Position numbers and translations under genes: made by a program. Shown here one piece after another: positions 11,401-23,400 of a stretch of DNA of 64,000 nucleotides. The stretch is from Canna indica. Lineage: Eukaryota > Streptophyta > Magnoliopsida > Zingiberales > Cannaceae. Positions within the stretch are counted from its first letter, which is position 1. Each line of letters opens with the position of its first letter. Under the pieces are notes generated by a model. That model saw only the letters and a program-made list of their open reading frames with translations. It did no database searches and had not been told where the DNA came from. The DNA is taken from assembly GCA_034359265.1 (NCBI GenBank), contig CP136891.1:86384001-86448000 (forward strand), given 5' to 3'.

Positions 11401-14400
11401 ACTTACACTAAAATAGAATTTAATGTATAAAAACATAATTCATAAAAATAATACTGTATTAATCTAATTCAAGGTTTTAAAAGTACTGTATAGATGCTGT
11501 AAGTGGTCAGTTTAACTTTAACATAGCACATCTATGCTTTGCAAGCGCATATGTGAATGCAGATATTATTGCTATTTAAAAATTAGAATAACAAATAAAA
11601 ATATAATACAAACAGTTAGATGGAATTGATCAAGATAAAAATCTCGTAGAAAAAACCTATTTCTATCCTGCATTCATTTAGGTCTCCAATAAGAGGATTG
11701 GATATGGTCATATTTTCGAATGCTATGTTTGTTTTGGCTTCGGAAAAGGGAGTTGGATGTTAATAATTTGATACTTTAATTTGATTTTACCAACTTATCA
11801 TTTTAAAAATTATGAATTAAATTTAATATTCAATTTTAACATTATAATATGAAAATTTGGGCAAAATATCCCCCAACAATTGAATTAAAATTTCCTATCA
11901 CAATCATCAATTCATGAAAAAATACATAAATATAACTTTCTTAATAGGTGGCATCTTGAAAGTTTCTTTTTCTTAATGAGAGAAACAATTTTGAGTTTAT
12001 TTTAATATAGCATATCTTTATTTCAAAATAAAAGTTAAATGTTGATTTCTTTTCTTGGAAAAATATGTTTTTTTCAAAAATAGGTGAATGGCGTACTCAG
12101 AGTGGTTGCAATCATGAGTGGCGGTGATGAGCTCTGCACCATAATGATGGTGCAGTACCGTTTACCATTTGGTATTGGACCGTGCCGTGTGTTGGCATGG
12201 TCTGATACTGGTACGGTCCGGTACCGGTATTTAAAACCTTGGTAATTTGAACATGCCTCGTTACCCATACTGGTGAAGAAAAGTGAAAGAACTCTTTCCT
12301 AAATGTCCACCATATTCAGGCACATGTATGGTAAGTTACTCTGCCAGACAACCACCAAACCCACCCATTTTAATGAGACAAGGAGACATAATTTCCAAGG
12401 GTAAGCTAATTCTGAAGTGTACTTGAAGAAACCTACAGTAAAATTAATTTGATTATGAAGTGTTACCAAATACCTAACAGGTTAGCAGAAACCATCCTTT
12501 TTGAAATTAGAAAGTATAACATATCTGAAGGCTCAAGTGTTCCCTAAAATGGACTCCACACTTGGATATCTCTCACTTTATTTTGTCCCAATCCCCACCT
12601 AGTTAATCAATAACTTACGTAATCCCAAGCATGCTATATTTTTTATTTTTGGACACTTCCCAAAGTTTCCAGAACGAAGCAATATATGCTCACCATAGGC
12701 AATCCCAGACATGTATTAGCCTTGTTGGACAATATCTCTTTTGATGATAAGAAACTATCTATGTAATTGATTCTAACATGTTTCACATAGGTATTAAATC
12801 TCAAGCATATGTGTTCACAACTTAACATGAAGAAGGATTTCAAGACTAGAAGAGTTTTACTTATGAGATTTGATTGAAGTAGATTCATTGTAAAACACCT
12901 AACATGATCCCCTATTGAGTTAGCTAGTAAGTTCTCTAAGTTAGTTCAATGATTCCTAGAATATTTTCTGGAAATTCAGTTGTGTAAAAAAATTTATTTG
13001 ACTATGGTTGAGCTATTGGTTAACCCTTCAAAGTGTATTGTGGAAATTTGGGTAGGTACCAACTGTTGTACCAGTGGATCTGTATTATGTGCATAGACAG
13101 CTGATCGTTCGTTCAACCTATAGATCAACCAGATAATTCGTACCATTTGAAAAGTGATCATTTGACTGAGTTATGGGTAGTTACACACTTTGAAGACATG
13201 TATGTTCAGTTCTAATTGGCACCCTTCCATTCCAGATTGCATCCCTTGGATTCTTAGCTACTTTAATACTATAAATATAGAATGGAAACTTAAAAATCAT
13301 ACTCATAATGCTGCACTGAATACTCTTTCACTCTCTTAGTCTTAAGTGTTCTGAAGCTATCACTAAGTGATCCTTTAGTATTCAAGACACCTAGTCTACT
13401 ATGCACCCATATCTTGGAGATCAATGTATTCTAGGAATCAAGACAAGGGAACAAAACTTCAAACTAGTAAGTTTCATCTTCACTATCTTTGTTTTGTATT
13501 TTAATTTTCTTATTGAATTTTTCATACTTGTATATGACTGAAGTGTGGTTAAAGGCACTTCCTGGTTATTGTTTATGTCGTTCCTTGGAGCTTCACTGCT
13601 TGAGGTGTGATTGCACTCTCTAGAGTTGAATAGTTAGATCTGTAAGTAGGTAACCCTGGTTGAAGGTGTAAAGCCTACTGTGTACATCCTTTTTGTGAAA
13701 TCCTTGGCGGGATTCAAGGTCGTGGATGTAGGGTTGATTAAAAAGCTAGACCATAGTTGTTAGGGGCAAAAAGTGCAGCGACGCACAAAGGTCTGCTAGA
13801 GCTATAGCGCATAGCGCAGCACGAAGTGTGCGCTTTATTGAAATAAAGCGCAAAATAAAAACATAAGTACATATTTTATGTATACACAAAAAATACCAAT
13901 AGATACCAACTATCATAAAGAATAACAACTAAATATTCAAAAATGATGAAGACCAAATGTATAAAAAGAAACCATGTTTATAAGATAAGATAAACCAAGC
14001 AAAACATCGTAAATCAGCCATAAGGAATAAGTCTAAAAGTTAGCAAAACATGTTTTAAATCATAGAATTCAGATTTCAAGCTCCAAAATTTCCCCAAGAC
14101 CCCAACTATATTCATCATCGTCGAGATTTTCATCCTCAAGGTTAATCTCATCATGCACATCAAGACCATGAGAGCCATAGCCTTCACTGTCCTTCTCCTC
14201 GGTTTGGTTGGCTCTAAATTCTTCATCTTCATCATTTTCTGAAATTTCTATCAACCTGCCTTCCAAAAAAACCCTTGTCCTTCCAAAGAAAAAAGTTGAA
14301 GCTGAAGAGACAAAAGGCCTTCAGCGTACTTGAGTGTTGCGCGCTTTTTGCTGCGCTGCGCTATACGCTATAGCGCAGATACCGCCACGTAGCGCACGCT

Positions 14401-17400
14401 ATGCTGAAGTATACCGCGCATGCTATGCTGAAGTCTATTGCGCATAGCGCAGCAAAGTGCATAGGGTGCGCTATGCGCAATAGCGCGCTATGTGCGCTAT
14501 TGACAACTATGAGCTAGACCATTCTTCAAGTTCTTGTGTTTGCATTAGTTCTTGTTATCTTGTGATTAATATTGTTGTTATTCATTCAGGGAATCAAACA
14601 ATAAGAATTGAAGTAAGGTTTTATTGATAAACACAATTCAACCCAATACCGAGTGCTAGATATTTGAATTACGTCATTTAAATATATGTTGCCACATAGC
14701 CTGAGTTGTTTACCGCTTGAAATCAAATAGCCAGAACCTAAATCGTCAGTGTGCAGAAATTATCAATTCTGCTCAATGTCTAGACTACATAGTACAGAAC
14801 CTTAGCTGTCATTAGACACAACATAGGAGCAGAAGTTCCATAAAAAGGGGATATAGTTTAGTAACTAAGACACATTCTAAATTTCATCTGCATTTTGCAT
14901 GACAAAAGAATCATAAAAATATATTAGTCTAACATGTCCAGTGTTGATGCAACACCCTCATTTCTGCACTTGTAATGGATGATAAAAGAAGTATGTGAAC
15001 CTGAAGAAATAAAGTTGCACAAAAGAGCAATTTGGATTGCTGTATCCTGTTTGTCACCAGTTAACATCCAAAAGTTGATTCCTGCCTTCCTGAGTATTTC
15101 AATAGTTTCTGGCACACCATCCTGTTTTATTTTAAAAAAAAACAGTTATAGACAGAATACATGCTGGTATGATATCTAAGATAGAGAAGCACCAAAATGA
15201 ATATGCAAAACACATAAGAAATGACAGTCAATTCATGATGAAAATTGTATACCTGCAGACGATCTTCAACAGCAGTAACACCAATAATCTCGAGGTTATG
15301 CTCTAATCTTTGGCAAACTTCAGCCAGCTTCCACTAAACAGAGAGGAAAGATGAACATTACATTCTTGAATTCCATCTAACAAAGACTAAACATATCAAT
15401 AATGTGCCCTACTTCTCTATCAACTAATGTACTGCCCGCCTCCTTGAATGCATGTGACCATTCTCTGTACTCATCTTCTTTCAGCTCACGCCAGCCCAAG
15501 CATAGTGTGCGCAAGCCCAATTGAGCATATTGATCCACAGCATCAACCAAGAGCCTGATTGGCTGCCCTGGATAGTTTAAGGTATAACATTACAAGAAAA
15601 ATGTGCAAAGTTCTGAAAAACATGAGATGTTAAAACAAAATTAAAGACAATATGAGACAAGAAGCATTATCTACAAGAGTCCAATCAGCAATCTACAAGA
15701 CAATACGACAACATGAGATGTTCACATGATCTAGACCTAGTGCCCAAAGCAATCCCACTTTTGTGGGCTTTGGGGAGGATTGATGTACGCAACCTTCCCT
15801 ACTTTTTGCAAAGAGGTTGTTTTTGTGGCTCAAACCCATGGTTTACATGACCCTTCCAAAAATTCAAAAAAAGGTTTTCAAAATACCAAAATAAATAAGC
15901 ATTATCTACAATAGTCCAATCAGCAATCTAAGTAACACCATAAACAAATTTCTCGCTTGCTTTGAACGATGACCTCAAAACCAGGCATGGTTTAAAATTT
16001 CGCCCGGTACGGTACGATAAGCCCGGTTTTTACCGGTTTTTTAGGTTTCCAATATACGATATAACCGGTATTTGAAAAAACCGGGTATATTGTGTATACC
16101 GGGCGGTATATGGCTCGTACCGCCCGGCATGGGCGATACCGGGCGGTATCGAGCGGCAATGCCGTTGGCAACGGGTGGCCGACAGCCCTGTCGGGCTGTC
16201 GGCCACATGTTTCGGAATCATACCACCCAGTATGATCAACAGTGACCCCAACGGCTATATAAAGCCCCCAAAATACTCCTTTCACCCTCACTCACCCCTG
16301 TACCTATCTAAACTCTCAATCTTTCTCAAACTCTCTCTCTCACACACACATCTTTTTGTTATTAATTTCTACGTCGAAATTCTGTCGAAATGGCGCCGAA
16401 ATCTCAAGCCGACCCCGCATGGCGGCACAGTCGTCGATTGGAGAAGGCTCATCAGTGGCAATGCCTCCATTGTAATATGATTTCACGTGGTGGAGGCATC
16501 ACTCGATTGAAGCAACACTTGGCCGGGGGATATGGCGACGTCGTCAATTGCTCCCAAGTACCGCCCGAAGTCCGAAAGATGTTCAAAGCGCAACTCAACA
16601 ACAAGAAGGAGCAACGTCTTAAGACTGCAGCTCAACAAGCCGAGTTCGACCGACGAGCTACCCAAGATGTCGGCGGTGGCCATTACGACGAGGAGGCGGA
16701 ACTTCAAGCCAGCATGGGCATCCGAGCTTCATTGGAGCATGCTGAATTCGAACGAGAACGGATGTATTATCTCTGATATCAATTCGAATATAGCGGCGGC
16801 AGTGGCAGCGGTGGCATAAGCAGCGTCGGCTCAACTTCGGCTGCCAGAGCAATGGACTGAAGCGGTCCAATTCCCTCCGGTCCTTATATTGGTCAGAGTT
16901 CTAGCATGAGAGCACCTCAAACTCAGGGCAGAGGAGGCCTTCGTGGATTCTTCACAAACCTCGGAGCAAGTGGTAGGAAAACTAATGTTGATGTTTCTGA
17001 TCTTGATCGCAGGGCATTTCCTCCTTCATCAGCAAAGCAACCGTGCATAGATGATGCTTGGGGCAAGACGAAGAAGTGGGAGTTGGGGAAAGCCATCTCC
17101 AAATGGTTCCACTTCAGCTGGATTCCCGCAAATGCAGCCAACAACCCATACTACCGAACTATGGTGTCTACCATCCAAAAGGTCGGCCCAGGTATTACCC
17201 CTCCAACTCCGTATGAAATTCCAGGACCTTTCCTTGAAGAAGAGGTCAATGAAATAAATCAATGGATCGACGGAATCAAGCGGCAATGGGGGGATTACGG
17301 AAGCAGTTTAATGTGCGATAGTTGGATCGGGCCAACCCGAATGAGCATCATCAACTTCCTTATCTATTGCAACAGGAGGGTTATCTATCATAAGTCAGTG

Positions 17401-20400
17401 AACGCGGCCGATGAAGTCCATAACGCTGTCTACATCTCGAAGCTGATGAAAGAGGTGATCGAGAAGAATGGACCCCAGAACTTTGTTCAAATCATAACCG
17501 ACAACAGAGCCAATTTCAAAAGGGCAAGTGAGATAATTGAACTGGATTATTCTCACATATATTGGACTCCATGTGCAGCCCATTGTGTAGACTTAATGAT
17601 GAAAGATATCGGTGTTATACCGATGGTGAAGACGACGGTAAAGAAGGCGCAACAAATTACGCGTTTCATATACAAACACACATGGGTACACGCCCTTAGG
17701 AGAAAATTTACAGAATGTATTTTTAAAAAATAATTTATAGTATTTATTTATTAATTAGTTTAGGTGATAATTACTAATAATAATTTCATATTTTAGGTGA
17801 AATTCTTCGACCGGGAGCGACTCGTTTTGCAACCAACTTCATCGCATTAAGGTCACTCCAACAACGTAAGGCGGGCCTTCGATCAATGTTTACAAGTGAG
17901 GAATGGTCTACATCAAGATATGTCGGAACTACCGATGGAAAGCAAACCGAGAAGTACATCCTCAACACGCGCTTCTGGGATTGCATTGTGGAGATAGTCG
18001 TCGTCGTAGAACCATTGTACAAGGTTCTACGACAGGTGGATATGGAAATGGATCATCTCTACCACTACATCCACCAAGCACAAGAAGAAATCAAGAGGGT
18101 TATGATTTCTCCAACCAAGTATAAACCCTTCATCGACATTATCTCCCAGGGGTGGGATGATCAAATGGGTCGTGACATACACATCGCGGGTAATTTTTTA
18201 TTTAATTCTCTGAAATTTATTTAATTTTAATTCATTATGCTAAATTACTTATTAAATTTATAATTTTTTGTAGCGTATTATTTAAATCCCGCATACCAGT
18301 ATCGGTATGATCTTGGAACGATGGATAGTTTGTTATATCCGTTTCGCAAGGTCATACAACGAATGTCGGCATCAACCAGAGAAGCGGCACAAGCTCTAAA
18401 TGAATCAAGATTTTTTCGAGATTCAAGTGGCAATTTCGGAGATCCATTTGCAATATCGTGCCGAGATTCTATGGATCCAGGTAGATATGATTTTTTTTAA
18501 TTTATTTATTAATGATAAAATTGGTAATCTCGTTACTAATATCAATTTTAAATCTATTGCAGTTGAATGGTAGTTGCAATTTGGAACCGAAGCTCCAACT
18601 CTTCGGAAGATTGCAACACGTATCCTCTCGCAAACCACATCATCAAGTGGATGCGAGAGAAATTGATCAACCTTCGTCTTGATTCATACCAAGCCGTACA
18701 ACCGGCTTTCATATGCCCGATTAGAGAAGCTAGTATACGTTCATTACAACATGCGGCTTAGAATGCGGACATTACAAAACGAATGTAGATCAATGTAGAT
18801 CCGTTCGATGTCGAGTTCGTCCAAGACGATGCGGACCTGATAATTGATTGGCGGAGTGCAATGGAGAGCGACCAACCTCTTCTTGATGAACCAGGCAAAC
18901 CACCTCGGCCTTCACCAATTATATCTAATGCACTTGAGTCTGAGAGCCAACCACAAAACATGGCCATTACTCCCTTGGACTCTCAACGAATTCGGCAAGC
19001 AAGACGCTGATCTGAATCGGACTCTCCATCTTCCCAATCAAATGGAAAAAAGAAGGCAACACCTTCAAATGCAAAAGGCAAAGCCAAAGGTAAACGACCA
19101 ATTGATCCTTTGGATGCGATTGCAGAAGCAAAAGAGGACGAAGAAGATGAGCCCTCCATTCATAGCAGTAGCAGCACTGAAGACGAAGAAGATGATGATG
19201 ATGATGGAGCTGATGGAGAAGACACTGTCGTGCCATCTAACACTGCCACTTGATGATCTATGGGCAAATGAGCAATACTTCGATCACACCACCCAAGATG
19301 ATGACCATGGTGCTAGAACCGGACAAACAACTCAGGTGTACAAGAAGAGAGGCCCGCGTCGAGGAGGTGGACCGACAGCTTTGCAAGATTACCATCACGA
19401 TATGATGAGTAGTTTGCGAGAGGTTTCTGAATCCACCTACTCTGTATCCAGTACCTACTCAACTGATGATACAGGGTCTAGTTCTTGGAATCCCAACAAA
19501 GAATCGCTAATGTCAATGTGGTATAATGGATACAAGGCATTATGCCATGGGAAAATTTCCAAATATGGGCATTAGAGACCTACGGTTTTGACCTTAGTCG
19601 TGTATGTCCCGAAGCCTAAGATATGTATGGGTACGACGGACGTCATTCGTCCGCATTTTAAATATTGTATTCATGTATTTGACATTTGAATATTGTTTTT
19701 AAGCATTTCTTCATCAATTATGTGGTTATTGGAGATTTGGAGTTATTTCTTAAAAAAAAAACTGCCGGTATGCAATTTTTGTACCGGACCATACCGTGTG
19801 TCGGTACAGTACGGTACCGGTACCGAGATTTTAAACCATAAAACCAGGGACATCAGTAATTACACTATTCTTCAAGTGATAGTAGGAATAAAATTGAAAC
19901 CTAATAGATAGTAATAAGCAAAACATGGCAAAAACTGTGAGTTACCAGCATAAGCTATAGGAAGGATTGCTTCATCTGCACCCTTGGACAAGAGGAGGAT
20001 CTTTCCATCCTGGTGATCCTTCACAACCACTGACATTCTTTTGCGATCAGAAGTGAACTCTAGAATATCTAGCATCTCATACTGGAGTAGTGTACCATTG
20101 AAATTTATCTCTGCAAGTATGACAAATCAAGATTAGTAATCAAAATTGTATGCACTAAACAATGTTCATTAGAAAGAAAAAAAAAAGATGTCATTTGAAG
20201 AGAAGGGAGAAAAAGGGTGATCCCAGATAAGACACAATTGAACTGATAAGCATCTGGTGCACAATAGTTTGAATTTGAAAAAAGAAAGCAATAGATGGGC
20301 AGCACGGTGAGGGAAACGGCGGTACACCAAGAGCATCACAAGTCCAAATGTCATGAAATGCAGCACATTTTCCCTGACACGGCCATGCATAAAACTCTCC

Positions 20401-23400
20401 AACAAGGAAACCCTACCCAGAATACTTCCATTTTTACTGATGAGAACCATATGCAATTGAGCAGCAGCATTAACAAGTGCATCCTCATCCTGAGATTGTG
20501 CTTTATACGAGATGTTTCCACTCTTGCTGAACACCAAGACAGAACAAGGTTAGGAATGGTGGGGGAAAAATACCACCAATCACAAACAAATTAGATGTGG
20601 GCAAACATACCTTCTGATAGGGATAACAGTATTGCAAAGTGTCATTACTGTAAGAAATCTGATTACATCAGGAACATTATTGGCAACAGCATTCAACAGT
20701 TCAACATCTATCTAAAAAAGAGAATGGTCAGACATCAACATGGATAGAAAAAGGATAAGAAGATATCAAACCAATATATATGTCATTACTTCAAGCAATT
20801 TTTTATCCATAAAGACTTAGTTATGCAAGAAAGAGAAAAAGGAAAGGAAAGGGGAAAAGAAGCAACTTTTTTAAGGAGAGAATGATCTTTTACCATATTA
20901 GTTTCTCAATTTTGACCCCATAAAAAATTCATAATGAAATATTGAATGCAAAAGAGAGAAATCTGCTATATCTATGTTCTCAACAAATACCTAAAGAACC
21001 AACCAATAGCCCAGCATAATTTCACAAAGATATGTTGAATGCAGCTATTATTCAACAAAAAAATAAAAGAACAAAGGAAGCATTCGTCCCCAGTTCTCCA
21101 TAACCCCCAAACCCCATTATGGAAAGGACAGTAAAAAAATACAAGTGAGAAACCATTAATGTTGAATTTGTAAGAGTCACCAAAGCTACAAAATTTCTGA
21201 GATAAAAATGGTATATACCAGGCTACCAGCAATGTTAAGAAACTAAATTGCTAAGGAACTAAAGATTGCGGACCCATCCTAATGCACAAGTGGGTAACCT
21301 AGACATCCCAATACCAAAATCAATATTAAGAGAACTATTTAATTAGTTTACCCTACATATAATATTTCTATATTAAATTATTTTATTATTATTTTTTCCT
21401 CTTATATTTTTATTTAATGAGCTGCAGATATTTTTATTCTTTTTAGTTTTTACCATTTTCCTCCATGTATACCAACAATGTTAGTTGTTAGAGATCCTCT
21501 TTGACCAACCGGATGGGATTTAGTCGGAGTTGAACCCGATCAGTCACTGCATTAGTGTTCACCGGGAGTTGGGCCCTTAGGAACATCCTTCCATACTTAA
21601 GTTAATACCAACCTAAAGGGTTAAGGTGTAACGAATGAACCCACCCATATATATGAGGTTTCAATCTTGTTAGGAAAGAACCGAATCTATACATTCAAGG
21701 GTGATGAATTTTTCCAAATGCTTAGGTTGTTAGGAAGGAGCTCAATGTACATATTTATATTTTTAACACTCTCTCTCATGAGTGGACGAACAAACAACAC
21801 TGGACTAGTCCAAGCCCAACATGTGGAGTAACTAATTTAACTAGGGTTATTTTTAATATTGACACTGGTATGATTAAAACTTGGACCACCAACTCATACC
21901 ATGTTAAATTTGATCATCTGAGCAATTTTTCCAAAAGCTTAAGTTATTAGAAAGGGACTCAATCTATACATTTATATCCTGAACAATATTCTTAACAGCC
22001 TTCAACCATCACCAAAAAATATTCTTGGGCAAAGAAAACAAAGAGAGCCCTATAAGGTGCTTCACTATCAACCACTCTACATCTCACACCAAAAATTCAA
22101 AATTTATGTATTCTCTTCCATATTGCACAGCCTATCAAGAGATAACTTCTACTTGTCATGGCCGCATGCTACCATCTCCATCAAGCCATCAAGTCCCCTA
22201 AAGGCAACTTTTGTTCCTACTCACCACCTGATCCTCTAAAACTCTAACAACCACTAGCCCTGTACCAGCATTTTGTGCTCTGATCCACCTGAATGTACTC
22301 AACACAATCTCGCAAAATATCCATTATTCTGATAATCCAAGTACAAATGGTTTAATCCTTCTGACAACTATGTACTACCTACCTCAAGAATAAGAACTAT
22401 TCCAAATAATAAGTGGAACCTACAGATCTATACTCCTATATCAACTAACATCTAAGCCATCAACTCCTAGAAGCTATCAAAGTGAGCATCAATTTCTTAA
22501 ATTTACAATAGTGGAAGGTTTTAGTTTAACAATTCTATTATTCTGCATATGCTTGAACAAGATGATAAGCTGATAGTAGAAGAAAGATTACACATAAGTT
22601 GAACAGAATTAGTTGGAGTAACAAAATAACCTTTCAAAGCATCTCCACTCTCATTTCCATAGAATGAACCGTTGATACAGCATCTTCTGAAAACCATCTT
22701 ATTCTCAGTAAGCGTCCCAGTCTTGTCAGTCAAAATATATTCAACTTGTCCCAGATCTTCACTTATCGCTGTGCTGAAAGAAACAAAAGTTAGTGCTAAT
22801 AAACTTTCCAGACATACATGTATATGTAAAAATGTTCGCAACTTGGCATGAAAAGAACTGCTTCACCTACTTTGCTGCATGAGAAGGAGTCCTAGAATCA
22901 TGATCATACATTTCCTCATCCCAGTCAATGAACTTTGCATATATACCCTTTACTAGGTCCAAAGAAACCTGTCATGAACAAAACCACTTCCACATATTTG
23001 ATATGGACGACAGAGATGTAAATTTGTAAAAGAATGATTAACGATATTTGTAAAAAAAACATAGATTGGCTAAAGATGAGAAAATTGCCTCATGCTTACA
23101 GAGATTTATTTCACATAGCATCTAAGAGATGCAACTGATATTTAAAAAATTGCCATTGCCAAAGAACATTATGGTCTAACAAATCAAATTGCCTATTTAG
23201 AGATATAGACACAGAATTTCAATATCTAACAAATTAACTTCACCAAATGAAATGGAGAAAGAACATCATGATCCACCAATAGAAAGATTTCAGATGCATA
23301 CAAGATACGACATACCTTTATAGAAATAGGTATCATGATGGAGCAAAGGAGCTCAAAACGTAGGGGAATCACCAAAAGTTCATACCATGGACCATCCTCG

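Larger units (their letters stand above)
15978..19848 (+). mobile_element. Near-complete hAT element with 8-bp TSD
   Basis: The element is 15986-19840 (3,855 bp), flanked by a perfect 8-bp duplication, AAACCAGG, at 15978-15985 and 19841-19848. The ends are inverted (CATGGTTTAAAAT on the left, ATTTTAAACCATA on the right). Both subterminal regions are dense in CCGG/GGTACC words such as gataccgggcggtat. Inside lies a decayed plant hAT transposase gene in the plus orientation, opposite to the host flippase gene. It sits in the intron between flippase exons 12 and 13 and makes up most of that intron. Confidence 0.93.

Noticed and set aside
11471..12243. Complete third hAT element between 11471 and 12243
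   Set aside because: Terminal motifs look alike, but the interior of the left part lacks the family's CCGG-rich sequence and no 8-bp duplication was found. Only the right end is called.
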